Of a DNA stretch of 52,589 nucleotides, positions 32,857 through 41,710 are shown piece by piece. The notes under the pieces are model-generated. The model had not been told where the DNA came from and did not search any database. It saw only the letters and a list, made by a program, of their open reading frames with translations. Source of the DNA: an uncultured Muribaculaceae bacterium (lineage in GTDB: Bacteria; Bacteroidota; Bacteroidia; Bacteroidales; Muribaculaceae); assembly GCA_947626355.1 (NCBI GenBank), contig CANQRV010000013.1, positions 1-52,589 of the forward strand. The letters run 5' to 3'. The translations under genes were made by a program, and so were the position numbers. Numbering within the stretch: position 1 is the stretch's first letter; every line of letters starts with the position of its first letter.

Positions 32857-33309
32857 GTGGAAGACAATCATGAGACAACGGCGCCCCGGCGGCACACGCT
32901 GCGCAAGGAGGAGAAGCTCCGCCACCGCTCCCTCGTGTCGCCCCTCTTCACGGAGGGGAAGAGCCTCTATGCCTACCCGCTGCGCCTCCAGGTCAGGAGG
33001 GTGACGCCCGAGAGGCTGGAGGCATCCTTCCGCGACGCGCCCCCACGGGGCATCGGCCCGCTGCAGATGCTCGTCACCGTGCCGAAGAAGAAGCGGCGCC
33101 ACGCCGTCGACCGCGTGCTCATGCGCCGCCGCATCCGCGAGGCATACCGGCTGCTGCGCCTGCCGCTCAAGGAGCTGGCCGCGGCCGATTCCGACACGGC
33201 GACGCTCTCGCTCGCCTTCATATACCTCGCCGCCGACAACGCCCCCTACGCCACCATCGCCCGCAGCATGGAGACCCTGCTCCGCAAGGCCGCCAAACTC
33301 CTAAGTTGA
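32857..33309 (+). CDS. rnpA: Ribonuclease P protein component (GTG start)
   Basis: 150 aa from GTG 32857. Protein subunit that helps the RNase P RNA trim tRNA 5' ends. Visible: LRKEEKLRHRSLVSPLFTEG at the N-terminus, MLVTVPKKKRRHAVDR and the RNR-type basic motif LMRRRIREAYRLLR. Size is normal for Bacteroidetes RnpA with a C-terminal extension. The promoter is so close that translation may be leaderless, matching the absence of a ribosome site. The last 9 nt overlap the convergent xerD. Confidence 0.95.
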   Translation: MEDNHETTAPRRHTLRKEEKLRHRSLVSPLFTEGKSLYAYPLRLQVRRVTPERLEASFRDAPPRGIGPLQMLVTVPKKKRRHAVDRVLMRRRIREAYRLLRLPLKELAAADSDTATLSLAFIYLAADNAPYATIARSMETLLRKAAKLLS

Positions 33310-34233
33310 TTTGTAGTGGGGATGGTGGCTGAGGAGCTCGCGGCGCAGACCGCCGCGGTCGAGATGAAGGTAGATCTCCGTGGTCTGTATCGACTCGTGG
33401 CCCAGCATCTCCTGGATGGCCCTCAGATTGGCGCCCCCCTCCAGCAGATGGGTGGCGAACGAATGGCGCAGCGTGTGCGGGCTCACCGTCTTCGAGATGC
33501 CGGCCGCCCGCGCGAGGTCGCGGATGATGTAGAACACCATCACCCTCGTCAGCGGCCTGCCGCGACGGTTGAGAAAGAGGACGTCGCTCCCCTCCGGCCT
33601 GATGTCGAGACGCGCCCGCTGCGGCAGGTATAGCTCGATGAGCGCCACCGACGCCGGCGACAGCGGCACCATGCGCTGCTTGCTTCCCTTACCCTCAACA
33701 ATCACCACACCCTCCTCGAGGCCGAGAAGCGACAGCCGCAGGGCCACCAGCTCGCTGACGCGGAGCCCGCTGCCGTAGAGGGTCTCGATGATGGCCTGGT
33801 TGCGCGTGCTCTCCTCCTTCGAGGGGTCGATGGCACGGATCATGTCGTCGATCTCCTCCACCGAGAGCACGTCGGGGATATGGCGCTCGAGGCGCGGCGC
33901 CTCGAGAAGGGCCGCCGGGTCGCCCTCTATGATCTTCTCCAGACGCAGGTAGCGGAAGAAGGCGCGCACGCCGCTGAGCAGCCGCGCCATAGTGCGCGGC
34001 GCCACACCCATAAGGGCCACCTCGCGCATGAATTCGTGGAGCAAAGCGGCATCGACCTCCGTGAGGGGCGTCTGGCGCTCCTCAAGGAAACCGATAAGAT
34101 GGCCGATGTCGACACTGTAGGCCTCGAGTGTATTGTCGGCGAGTCCGCGCTCCAGCGAGAGATAGGCGAGGAAATCCCCGCGCAGCCTCCGCATATCGCC
34201 GAGCGCCCCGCCCCTTCGCATATCCATCACCAT
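33301..34233 (-). CDS. xerD: Tyrosine recombinase XerD
   Basis: 310 aa (an internal ATG at 34194 is an alternative start). Site-specific recombinase resolving chromosome dimers at dif with XerC. SAM-like N-terminal domain (FLAYLSLERGLADNTLEAY), then the catalytic set Arg158 (GLRVSEL), Lys182 (GKGSK), His253 and Arg256 (HTLRHSF), His279 (LGHESIQTT) and Tyr288 (EIYLHLD). Standard length and no phage-integrase features, so it is taken as the housekeeping enzyme and not as a prophage integrase. Confidence 0.94.
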   Translation of the reverse strand: MVMDMRRGGALGDMRRLRGDFLAYLSLERGLADNTLEAYSVDIGHLIGFLEERQTPLTEVDAALLHEFMREVALMGVAPRTMARLLSGVRAFFRYLRLEKIIEGDPAALLEAPRLERHIPDVLSVEEIDDMIRAIDPSKEESTRNQAIIETLYGSGLRVSELVALRLSLLGLEEGVVIVEGKGSKQRMVPLSPASVALIELYLPQRARLDIRPEGSDVLFLNRRGRPLTRVMVFYIIRDLARAAGISKTVSPHTLRHSFATHLLEGGANLRAIQEMLGHESIQTTEIYLHLDRGGLRRELLSHHPHYKST

Positions 34234-34240
34234 TCAATAC

Positions 34241-34315
34241 CTATTGCCGGAACCTTGCTTCGCAAAGGCGGCGAGACGCCGCCACTCCCATTCTTCACCC
34301 TTCACGACTCTTGAC
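34241..34315 (-). repeat. Family A repeat, left part, minus orientation
   Basis: Read leftward: AAGAGTCGTGAAGGGTGAAG, then TGGGAGTGGCGGCGTCTCGC and CGCCTTTGCGAAGCAAGG. Again 3' of a gene (the 185-aa gene). Next to it, three 7-bp AATCT repeats (34316-34339). Confidence 0.8.
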
Positions 34316-34339
34316 TAATTAATCTTTAATCTTCAATCT

Positions 34340-34897
34340 TTATAGAACAAGGTAATGCACCGGCGCCATCTCGTAGCGTGGAATGATGATCGACCAGCGT
34401 CGACCCTCCAGCCACACGCCGCATCCATTCGCCTTGAAGCAGGCCTCGAGGGTAGCATGGTCCACATTATCGTGGCAGGCCATGACCGGGATGTGGCGTC
34501 TGATGGCTCCCTCCATCGCCAGCCAGCTGCTCTTGAGATACGCCACTATGAGGTCGGCATCCCTGGGATCTTCGGGATATAGCGCGTCTCTGTAGACGGC
34601 GCTGGCTGCATCCTCGAGAGCATGCGGCACCCTCACATCGAGAAAGACGTCTCTGGTGTTGAGGAAGGCGCAGAGACGCAGGAGCAGGCAGCCGTCCTTG
34701 ATGTCGCGCCGCACGGCCTCCGGCCTTGAGTATTCACGGGCGGTCTTCTCCACCTCGGCATAGCCGTAGTAGGTGACGCCTCTGGGATTAAGCACCGTCA
34801 TGACGAGCTTATAGGCATACGGGGAATGCACGCCGAAGCCGTGGGTGTGGCGCCAGCGCAGGTAGTACTCCGCGAGCCGACTGAATAAGGAGCTCAT
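34340..34897 (-). CDS. Conserved Bacteroidetes protein, degenerate methyltransferase-like
   Basis: 185 aa from ATG 34897 (MSSLFSRLAEYYLRWRHTHG), which overlaps the YfhO-like stop as ATGA. The opening RWRHTHGFGVHSPYAYKLVM is a conserved Bacteroidetes signature found at the start of proteins annotated as class I methyltransferase-like. Later DADLIVAYLKSSWLAMEGAI and IPVMACHDNVDHATLEACF fit alternating strands and helices, but no SAM-binding Gly motif is visible. It is the third gene of the lrp-yfhO unit. Function unknown. Confidence 0.7.
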   Translation of the reverse strand: MSSLFSRLAEYYLRWRHTHGFGVHSPYAYKLVMTVLNPRGVTYYGYAEVEKTAREYSRPEAVRRDIKDGCLLLRLCAFLNTRDVFLDVRVPHALEDAASAVYRDALYPEDPRDADLIVAYLKSSWLAMEGAIRRHIPVMACHDNVDHATLEACFKANGCGVWLEGRRWSIIIPRYEMAPVHYLVL

Positions 34898-37362
34898 CTC
34901 TCCTCCTTTCTGCCACGGGGGCGTATGAGGGGCAACGCGACCCAGACAAGGGCCATGCCACACAGCACATAGATGAGCACTACCGAGACGGTGGCCATCG
35001 TGTTGGTGGTGCGCACCGACCGGGGGTCGAAGGCCATCACCACCTCATGGCTGCCGGCAGGCAGCTTAATGGCGCGGAGCACGTAGTCGACCCTGCCGAC
35101 GGGCACCGTCTTTCCGTCGACGGTGGCTGTCCATCCCCACGGGAAGTAGACCTCGCTGAAGACGGCGAGACCGCCGCGGGCGCTCTTCGACTTATACGAA
35201 AGGCGGTTGGGGGCGTAATGCGTCAGCCATATGGAGTCGCCCGGCTGACGGGGCGACGTCCCGGCGCCGAGCACCTTGCTGAAGGCGCGGTCAGCCACGG
35301 CCACCCGTCCCGGCGTGAGCGTGTCGAGCGCTGCCATCTCGGCATCGGCGCCGTCGACATAGAAGAGGGAGTCGACAAACCATGCGTTGCCGAGGGCCCC
35401 GGGATTGAGCTGATACTCCTCGCCGTTGAGGAAATACTTGGCGTTGAGCATGTCGAGCACGTTGAGGTTGGGGGTCTGCGAGAGCTGGCGTGTTATGAGG
35501 TCGTTGTAGCGGGTGAGCTTGGCGGCATGGTATCCGCCGATCGTCTTATGGAAATAGGAGGAGCGGGCGTCGGAGAAGCCGCCGATGTCCATCACGCGGT
35601 AGTAGGAGGTGTCGGCGAGGATGGCGCGGTCGGCGTCGGTCATGCGGAAGCTCTCCTCCATGGGGGCCGGAGCTGTGAAGCTGGCGGTGTCGACGTAGCG
35701 CTTGCCCACGGGATAGAGGTCGATGATCGCCACGCCGGCGAGGGCGCAGGCGAAGAGGGCCTTGTTGCGGAAGGCGCCCTTGAGATATAGCAGGGTGACG
35801 CCCGCACCGAGGAGGATGAAGATGAGCGAGCGGAGGCAGTCGGCGCTGACGAGGCTGAGACGCGTCTCGCGCACGGCATTGATGACGCCGGCATACTGCG
35901 GATTGCCGAAGAGACCCATCTGGGAGAGCTGCTCGGTCTCCATGGCGGAGAAGGGGGAGCCGAAGACGGAGGGAGAGAGCCACCCCGCGAGGCAGATGAG
36001 GGCGCCAAGGCCGGCCACGCTGTAGACGGTCCACTTATAACGGCTGAGGAAGTCGGGGGTCTCCATCATCCTGCGCACGCACATCACGGCGAGCAACGGC
36101 ACGGTGAACTCCACGACCACGAGGATGCTGGCCACGGCGCGGAAGCGGTTGTAGCCTGGGAAGTTGTCGATGAAGAAGTCGGTGAGCGGGGCGAAGTTAT
36201 GTCCCCAGGAGAGAGCGAGAGCGAGCACCGAGGCGGCGAAGAGGGCCCATTTCATGGGGCCTTCCACCACGAAGAGGGCCAGCACGGCGAGCACGAGCAC
36301 GAAGGCGCCGACATAGACGGGCCCGTTGGTCATCGGCTGGTCGCCGAAATACTGCGGGAACTGGCCGATAAACCGACGCTCCTCCATCGAGAGGGGAAGC
36401 TCGTCGGCCTTAGGTGTCTGATCGACGCCGAGGAGGCTGTTCTCGCCGGCCACAGGCTTGATGGTGGCGCCACCCTTCACGTTGGGCACCAGCAGGGAGA
36501 ACGACTCGTCGAGGCCGTAGCTCCAGGCGGTGATCGCCTGGCGGTCCATGCCGCCGGTGGCGGCTCCGGCTCTTTCGGCGGGCGTCAGGTCGGTGGCGCG
36601 GCCACGCACCGTCTCGCGGGCATACTCATAGCTGTTGTAGAGGCTGGGCGAATTGGCGGCCACGGCGAGGCAGCCGGCGAAGACCACGCAGAGCGTGGCG
36701 AGGACCCACACCTTAAGCTTATGCGCCTTCCATGCTGTCCATAGCCAGGCGAGCATCATGAGGACCACCACCATCATGAAATAGTAAGACATCTGGGGAT
36801 GGTTGCTCATGAGCTGGAGCGCTCCGAAGAGGGAGGCCACCGCCATGCCGGCGAGGTAGCGCCCCCGGTAGCAGAGCGCGATGCCTCCGATGGTGGGCGG
36901 GATATAGACGAGGGTGACGAATTTCCAGATGTGTCCGGCGCCTATGATGATGATGAAGTAGGACGAGAAGCCCCAGGCCAGGGAGGCGAAAAGGGCGTTA
37001 TACCACTTGAACTTCAGGCAGAGGCACATGATGAAGAAGCCGAGCATCATGGAGAAGAGGAGGTTGGCCGGCGAGGGAAGCCAGAGGCCGAAGGCCTTTC
37101 CCACCCAGTCGAGGGCCCTGTTGGCCGGATAAGACGGGGCGATCTGGAAATTGGGCATACCGGAGAAGAGGGAGTTGGTCCAGCGGGTGGTCTCGCCGGT
37201 CTCTTCATGAAACAGCTTACCCTCCTGGCCGTTGGCCAGGCCCTGCATGATGTCGTGCTGCCGGAGCACATTGCCCTCGACATCATCGGGATAGAAAAAC
37301 AAAAAGGCCACTACTGCCAGAAGCAGAGCAGCCAATACGGTGTAGACGACGTTGCGTTTCAT
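34894..37362 (-). CDS. YfhO-family integral membrane protein
   Basis: 822 aa with about 12-13 hydrophobic segments, starting VVYTVLAALLLAVVAFLFFY. The periplasmic loop FHEETGETTRWTNSLFSGMP and later AYGLDESFSLL-like and TRYNDLITRQLSQTPNLNVL segments are typical of YfhO proteins. In Bacillus YfhO helps glycosylate lipoteichoic acid; in Bacteroidetes the substrate is unknown, but a lipid-linked sugar transfer at the envelope is expected. ATGA overlap with the upstream Lrp-type regulator gene. Confidence 0.9.
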   Translation of the reverse strand: MKRNVVYTVLAALLLAVVAFLFFYPDDVEGNVLRQHDIMQGLANGQEGKLFHEETGETTRWTNSLFSGMPNFQIAPSYPANRALDWVGKAFGLWLPSPANLLFSMMLGFFIMCLCLKFKWYNALFASLAWGFSSYFIIIIGAGHIWKFVTLVYIPPTIGGIALCYRGRYLAGMAVASLFGALQLMSNHPQMSYYFMMVVVLMMLAWLWTAWKAHKLKVWVLATLCVVFAGCLAVAANSPSLYNSYEYARETVRGRATDLTPAERAGAATGGMDRQAITAWSYGLDESFSLLVPNVKGGATIKPVAGENSLLGVDQTPKADELPLSMEERRFIGQFPQYFGDQPMTNGPVYVGAFVLVLAVLALFVVEGPMKWALFAASVLALALSWGHNFAPLTDFFIDNFPGYNRFRAVASILVVVEFTVPLLAVMCVRRMMETPDFLSRYKWTVYSVAGLGALICLAGWLSPSVFGSPFSAMETEQLSQMGLFGNPQYAGVINAVRETRLSLVSADCLRSLIFILLGAGVTLLYLKGAFRNKALFACALAGVAIIDLYPVGKRYVDTASFTAPAPMEESFRMTDADRAILADTSYYRVMDIGGFSDARSSYFHKTIGGYHAAKLTRYNDLITRQLSQTPNLNVLDMLNAKYFLNGEEYQLNPGALGNAWFVDSLFYVDGADAEMAALDTLTPGRVAVADRAFSKVLGAGTSPRQPGDSIWLTHYAPNRLSYKSKSARGGLAVFSEVYFPWGWTATVDGKTVPVGRVDYVLRAIKLPAGSHEVVMAFDPRSVRTTNTMATVSVVLIYVLCGMALVWVALPLIRPRGRKEER

Positions 37363-37826
37363 TTATTGTCGATTTTGATCTGAATCTGCCGGTTGAGACT
37401 CTGCTCGAGAGAGATGAGGGTCTCGGTCTCAGTGACGCCGGGGATGTGCTGGATGCGGTCGTTGAGCAGCTCCATGAGGTGCTGGTTGTCCTGGGCATAC
37501 ACCTTGATGAGCATGGAGTAGGGGCCTGTGGTGAAATGGCACTCCACGACTTCGGGGATGTTCTCGAGCTCACGCACCACCTCGCGATACATAGAGCCCT
37601 TCTCGAGACGGACGCCCACGTATGTGCAGGTGTTGTAGCCGAGGGTCTTGGGGTTGACGTTGTAGCCCGAGCCGGTGATGACCTTGAGGTCGATGAGGCG
37701 CTGGATGCGCTGGTGGATGGCGGCACGCGACACGCCGCACTCTATGGCGACGTCTTTCGACGCGATGCGCGCGTTCTTCATTATGATGTTAAGGATTTTC
37801 TTGTCGAGGTTGTCGATACGGTCCAT
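37359..37826 (-). CDS. Lrp/AsnC-family transcriptional regulator
   Basis: 155 aa. N-terminal HTH (NLDKKILNIIMKNARIASKD, VAIECGVSRAAIHQRIQRL) and C-terminal RAM ligand-binding domain (YVGVRLEKGSMYREVVREL, CHFTTGPYSMLIKVYAQDN). Typical full length. Members respond to amino acids and bind DNA as octamers. It is first of the lrp-yfhO-185-aa unit, so it may control its own operon; the ligand is unknown. Confidence 0.95.
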   Translation of the reverse strand: MDRIDNLDKKILNIIMKNARIASKDVAIECGVSRAAIHQRIQRLIDLKVITGSGYNVNPKTLGYNTCTYVGVRLEKGSMYREVVRELENIPEVVECHFTTGPYSMLIKVYAQDNQHLMELLNDRIQHIPGVTETETLISLEQSLNRQIQIKIDNK

Positions 37827-37912
37827 GATTCAAGGTTAAAGATGAGGTTGGTGTTAAACGGTTATTATGGGTATATGGAGGAAGAAATGGCACAAGTCCA
37901 TTCTTTGTGACG

Positions 37913-37944
37913 CAAATTTATAAAACAATACCGGAATATGCAAA
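37913..37944 (-). promoter_or_regulatory. Promoter of the lrp-yfhO operon
   Basis: Read leftward: TTTG (37944-37941), 20-nt spacer, TAAATTTG (37920-37913). Consensus; leader about 80 nt. Confidence 0.85.
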
Positions 37945-38014
37945 AATGCGCATAAAAAAATGGCAATAAGCATTGTTTTCCCGACATTTGCAACCTTTGC
38001 ATCAGTGCGGAGGG

Positions 38015-38746
38015 TCAGTCGAGGGGGAAAGTCACCTCCTTGAAGGCGTAGGCGCGCGAGGAGCCGTCGGCGAGGCGCAGGGTGAGGGTGCCGTCGGGAG
38101 CTATCCCGTGGATGGAGGCGCGGATACGGCTCTTCTCCCGGCAGTCGACAAACGGCCACTCGCCGACGCCGCGCCAGAGGCGCGACATGTAGAGCGAGTG
38201 GAGGGCGCCGAAGTCGCGGCGCTCGAGCTGCGCGAGCCTCGCCTCCATGGCGTCGGCCACACGCGCGCAGACCTCCTCAAGCGGAAACGGACGCCCCGCA
38301 AGCGCAGCCATCGACACCGGGTTGGGGGCGTCGCCGTGAAACACGAGCTGGTTGACGTTGAGCCCCACGCCGATGACGGAGTGGCTGATGGCGGCGCCGA
38401 GCAGCGAGTGCTCGATGAGGATGCCGCAGATCTTGAGGTCGCCGGCATAGATGTCGTTGGGCCACTTCACGGAGGCGCTTATGCCGAAAGAGGCGAGCGT
38501 GTCGCAGACGGCGAGGGCCACGGCCTCGGAGAGCATGAACTGCTCGCGCGGGGCTATGGCAAGGGGATGATAGAGCACGCTGAAGGTGAGGTTGCTCCCG
38601 GGCTCAGACTCCCAGGAGTTGCCGCGCTGGCCGCGTCCGGCGGTCTGGCGCCGGGCCGCCACCATCAGCGTGCCGGCCACGGCCGGGGCCTCCCGGCGCA
38701 GCCAGCTGTTGGTGGAGTCGACCTCCTCGAGCCATTCCACCCTCAT
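38015..38746 (-). CDS. birA: Biotin-protein ligase (BirA catalytic form)
   Basis: 243 aa from ATG 38746, overlapping tsaE as ATGA. Attaches biotin to carboxylase carrier domains via biotinyl-AMP. Motifs: EEVDSTNSWLRRE, GRGQRGNSWESEPGSNL (nucleotide loop), VKWPNDIYAGDLKICGILIE and GVGLNVNQL. It lacks the N-terminal DNA-binding domain of E. coli BirA, so it is a pure enzyme. Confidence 0.93.
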   Translation of the reverse strand: MRVEWLEEVDSTNSWLRREAPAVAGTLMVAARRQTAGRGQRGNSWESEPGSNLTFSVLYHPLAIAPREQFMLSEAVALAVCDTLASFGISASVKWPNDIYAGDLKICGILIEHSLLGAAISHSVIGVGLNVNQLVFHGDAPNPVSMAALAGRPFPLEEVCARVADAMEARLAQLERRDFGALHSLYMSRLWRGVGEWPFVDCREKSRIRASIHGIAPDGTLTLRLADGSSRAYAFKEVTFPLD

Positions 38747-39156
38747 GGCAGCGTGATCCTGCGTGAGCCGCCGGGCATCTCCTCGATGGTCACCTCCACG
38801 GCGTCGGGTGGCAGCAGCTGGCCGATGCGCTCCGGCCACTCTATGAAGCAGGGGCGCCCGCTGTAGAAATAAACCTCAACGCCGATGTCGAGCGCCTCCT
38901 GCGGCGACTCCAGACGGTAGAAGTCAAAATGATAGACCGGCAGGCCGTCGGCATCGAGATACTCGTTGACGATGCTGAACGTGGGGCTGGCGGCCTCCTC
39001 GCGGCATCCCAGCCGACGGCACACCTCGGCGATGAAGGTGGTCTTCCCGGCCCCCATCGGGCCCCGGAAGGCGAAGACGCCACGCGCTCCCGTGGCCTCC
39101 ACAAAACGGCGGGCGGCCTCCGGCAGCCCCGCCTCGTTGATGCATTGAATCTCCAT
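38743..39156 (-). CDS. tsaE: tRNA threonylcarbamoyladenosine ATPase TsaE
   Basis: 137 aa. P-loop ATPase that, with TsaB and TsaD, completes t6A modification at position 37 of ANN-decoding tRNAs. Walker A GPMGAGKTT (32-40), SPTFSIVNEY, and VYHFDFYRLESPQEALDIG are diagnostic. It precedes birA with a 4-nt overlap. A leftward TATATTTG (39171-39164) lies 8 nt upstream of the start, so the transcript is probably almost leaderless. Confidence 0.95.
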   Translation of the reverse strand: MEIQCINEAGLPEAARRFVEATGARGVFAFRGPMGAGKTTFIAEVCRRLGCREEAASPTFSIVNEYLDADGLPVYHFDFYRLESPQEALDIGVEVYFYSGRPCFIEWPERIGQLLPPDAVEVTIEEMPGGSRRITLP

Positions 39157-39215
39157 AACGCTGCAAATATACGCATTTTAATCGGTTCACTTACCCAAGT
39201 GTGAAACTTATTTTG

Positions 39216-39223
39216 TAATTTTG
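39216..39223 (+). promoter_or_regulatory. -7 element of the flippase-like operon
   Basis: TAATTTTG at 39216-39223, 6 nt before ATG 39230; the -33 is poor. It faces away from the tsaE -7 element (39164-39171). Confidence 0.55.
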
Positions 39224-39229
39224 CACCCT

Positions 39230-40303
39230 ATGGAGACAAATCAGAGCAAAGACAGCGGCGCCCCGACGGCGCCTGAGGGCAAGATGAAGCGGGTGGTGAG
39301 GCTCGCTCTGCAGTATCTCATACCGCTCGCGCTCACCGTGCTGCTGGTGTGGTATATGTTCCGCAAGGTCAACTTCTCGGAGATGATGTCCATCATCGAG
39401 AAGGGGGTAGACCTCTGGTGGATACTGCTGGCCATGGGCATCAGCATCTTCTCCCATGTCTTCAGGGCGGCGCGGTGGCGGCTCCAGCTCCGGGCCACCG
39501 GCATCCGCCCCCCCTTCATGGCGCTCTGCTGCTCCATCTTCGGCTGCTACGCCTTGAACCTGGTGTTTCCCCGCCTCGGCGAGATATGGCGGTGCAGCTA
39601 CATAGCGGGCAAGGAGAAGGCTCCATTCACCACCGTGGTGGGCACGATGGTGACCGACCGCCTCGCCGACACGCTGATGGTGCTCACGCTCTTCCTGCTG
39701 ACATGCGTGGTGGCCAACGGTGCGATCAACGCATTCCTCGCCAAGTACCCCGTAGGGCGCGACCTCATAGGGCTCGCCGGGCAATGGTGGACCTGGGCCC
39801 TCCTCGTGGCGGCAATCGCGCTGGGGGCATGGCTGCTCCACGTCTTCCGCGCCACAAAGGCCGTGGCCAAGCTCCGTGAATGGTGGCTCAATATCTGGAA
39901 CGGCATGTCGGTGGTGGCGCGGATGAAGGGCAAGTGGCTCTTCTTCTGGCTCACACTCTGCATCTGGGGCTGCTATTTCTTCCAGCTCTACGTGGCCTTC
40001 TACGCCTTCCCCTTTACCCGCGCCCTCTGCACGGAGCCCTACGCCTGGGGCCTGACGCCATGCCTCGTGGCCTTCGTGCTCTCCTCGATCGGCATGGCGG
40101 TGCCCAGCAACGGCGGCCTCGGCCCCTGGAACATCGCCGTGATGTTCGGCCTCGCCGTCTTCGGCATCTCCGACGCCGAAGGCACCGCGTTCTCCATGCT
40201 CCAGTGGTCGGGACAGACCGTGATGCTCATCATCCTCGGCATCTACACCATGGCCTACATCGCCCTCTCGGGCATGAGGAAGCGGAAAGCGGTGATGCCC
40301 TGA
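39230..40303 (+). CDS. Flippase-like (LPG synthase TM / UPF0104) membrane protein
   Basis: 357 aa from ATG 39230; a TTG nine nt upstream is rejected because it lies in the -7 element. About eight hydrophobic segments, starting LALQYLIPLALTVLLVWYMF. Family hallmarks: RAARWRLQLRATGIRPPFMA, NLVFPRLGEIWRCSYIAGKE, GTMVTDRLADTLMVL and SIGMAVPSNGGLGPWNIAVM. Members resemble the membrane domain of MprF and are thought to move lipids across the membrane. First of three co-directional genes. Confidence 0.88.
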   Translation: METNQSKDSGAPTAPEGKMKRVVRLALQYLIPLALTVLLVWYMFRKVNFSEMMSIIEKGVDLWWILLAMGISIFSHVFRAARWRLQLRATGIRPPFMALCCSIFGCYALNLVFPRLGEIWRCSYIAGKEKAPFTTVVGTMVTDRLADTLMVLTLFLLTCVVANGAINAFLAKYPVGRDLIGLAGQWWTWALLVAAIALGAWLLHVFRATKAVAKLREWWLNIWNGMSVVARMKGKWLFFWLTLCIWGCYFFQLYVAFYAFPFTRALCTEPYAWGLTPCLVAFVLSSIGMAVPSNGGLGPWNIAVMFGLAVFGISDAEGTAFSMLQWSGQTVMLIILGIYTMAYIALSGMRKRKAVMP

Positions 40304-40346
40304 CATCTGCAACCCTATATAAATCCATACACACCTACAACAGCAA

Positions 40347-40964
40347 ATGCATTTTGACTTAGGCAAAGACCCGGAAAACGACCGGGAAGACTATTTTGAA
40401 TATAACGGCGAGCCCGAGGAGGAGAAGGCGCCGGAGCCTAAAAAGCCCGCGCTGAAGCCCGACGACCCCGCCTACTGGGAGGAGGACGAGTCGCAGTGGG
40501 AATACCTCAGGCCACGCCGCCGCACCGCCATATGGCTCTGGGCCGGAGGCTCGCTCGCCGCGGCCCTGCTGCTCGTGCTCCTCTGGACGAGGTTCTTCTC
40601 CCCATATGTGGAAGACGCAACGCAATACGGATATGTGGAGTCGATAGAGCGGCGCGGCTCCATCTTCAAGACCTTCGAGGGGGTGCTCATACCCTATAAG
40701 GAGCTCTACGACACCACCCGCCTGTATCAGCGCGACTTCCTCTTCACCGCCGCCGACCTCGAGACCGCCAAGCAGCTCAAGCGCATGATGGTCGACGCCC
40801 GCCCGGTGAGGGTGGAATACAAGCGCTATCACGCCACCGTGCCATGGCGCGGCTCAAGCAAGATCGTGGTGACGGCCGTCGACACCGCCGACCCCGCGAA
40901 GATCCTCCCCCCGGAGTTCACACCCGGGAGATTCAAGACATCAACCGATAAGCAATCCGATTAA
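40347..40964 (+). CDS. Conserved Bacteroidales single-pass membrane protein
   Basis: 205 aa. Acidic, Pro/Glu-rich cytoplasmic N-terminus (1-55), a membrane segment (about 61-82, IWLWAGGSLAAALLLVLLW), then a soluble domain with TQYGYVESIERRGSIFKTFE and GVLIPYKELYDTTRLYQRDF, conserved as far as I recall among Bacteroidales. No catalytic motif is recognised. It lies 43 nt after the flippase-like gene and 3 nt before the LRR gene. Confidence 0.68.
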   Translation: MHFDLGKDPENDREDYFEYNGEPEEEKAPEPKKPALKPDDPAYWEEDESQWEYLRPRRRTAIWLWAGGSLAAALLLVLLWTRFFSPYVEDATQYGYVESIERRGSIFKTFEGVLIPYKELYDTTRLYQRDFLFTAADLETAKQLKRMMVDARPVRVEYKRYHATVPWRGSSKIVVTAVDTADPAKILPPEFTPGRFKTSTDKQSD

Positions 40965-40967
40965 GCC

Positions 40968-41699
40968 ATGCCACGCCTCATCACCATCCTCCTGACAGTC
41001 ATGTCCATGCTGTGCGGCATCGGCACCGCCGAGGCGCAGCAGCCCGCGGAGCTGATGGAGCTGCTCCCCGACTTCGCCCGCTCGGTGTGCGGATGGAACG
41101 AGGGCGACGACCAGATCATCGTGCCCGACGGGGTGACGGAGCTCCCCGATTTCGCCTTCTACGAGATGCAGGGGGTGCGCTCGGTGTCGCTGCCTCCCTC
41201 GCTCACGCGCATCGGCCGCTCGGCGTTTGCCTGGATGGGCGACCTCGAGGAGGTGAACCTCCCCGGCAACCTCTCCGACATAGGCGCACATGCCTTCGCC
41301 TATTGCGCGAGGCTGCGCGCCATATCGCTGCCTGAGGGGCTGACGCATATCGGCAACAACGCCTTCAGCCGATGCGAGAGCCTCGGCGACGTCAGGATGC
41401 CGCTGTCGCTGACAGAGCTCGAGTCGTATGCCTTCTCCGACTGCTTCTCGCTGCGCGCGGCATCGCTGCCGGCCAACGACTCGCTGCTCGGCGAGCTGAT
41501 CTTCAGCGGCTGCCGGCGTCTCTCGCGCCTCGAGTGCCTCTCGCCGACGCCACCGCCTTTCGACTGCCGGAGCTTCATCTTCGAGCCCGACGACTCGACG
41601 GCCTACAGGCGCTGCCGGCTCACCGTGCCGGCCGATGCCGCCGACGCGTATTCCCACGCCCCCGGCTGGAAGCTCTTCCCCGTAATCCTCGGCTTATAA
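40968..41699 (+). CDS. Secreted BspA-type leucine-rich-repeat protein
   Basis: 243 aa. Signal peptide (PRLITILLTVMSMLCGIGTA, cleavage near AEA-QQ). Five to six LRR_5-type repeats with the ITxIGxxAFxxC pattern: LTRIGRSAFAWMGDLEEVNL, LSDIGAHAFAYCARLRAISL, LTHIGNNAFSRCESLGDVRM and ESYAFSDCFSLRAASL. Such repeats mediate protein or cell binding at the surface. It is the last gene of the three-gene unit and convergent with the TPR regulator (stops 11 nt apart). Confidence 0.88.
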   Translation: MPRLITILLTVMSMLCGIGTAEAQQPAELMELLPDFARSVCGWNEGDDQIIVPDGVTELPDFAFYEMQGVRSVSLPPSLTRIGRSAFAWMGDLEEVNLPGNLSDIGAHAFAYCARLRAISLPEGLTHIGNNAFSRCESLGDVRMPLSLTELESYAFSDCFSLRAASLPANDSLLGELIFSGCRRLSRLECLSPTPPPFDCRSFIFEPDDSTAYRRCRLTVPADAADAYSHAPGWKLFPVILGL

Positions 41700-41710
41700 T
41701 CGGAGGCCCG

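Noticed and set aside
33301-34233. XerD-type recombinase as a prophage integrase
   Set aside because: Length and motifs fit housekeeping XerD, it is next to rnpA, and no attachment sites or phage genes flank it.
34316-34339. 7-bp AATCT repeats near xerD as a fifth GATTAATC array
   Set aside because: The period is 7 bp, not 10, and the motif lacks the palindromic GATTAATC; treated as a simple repeat.
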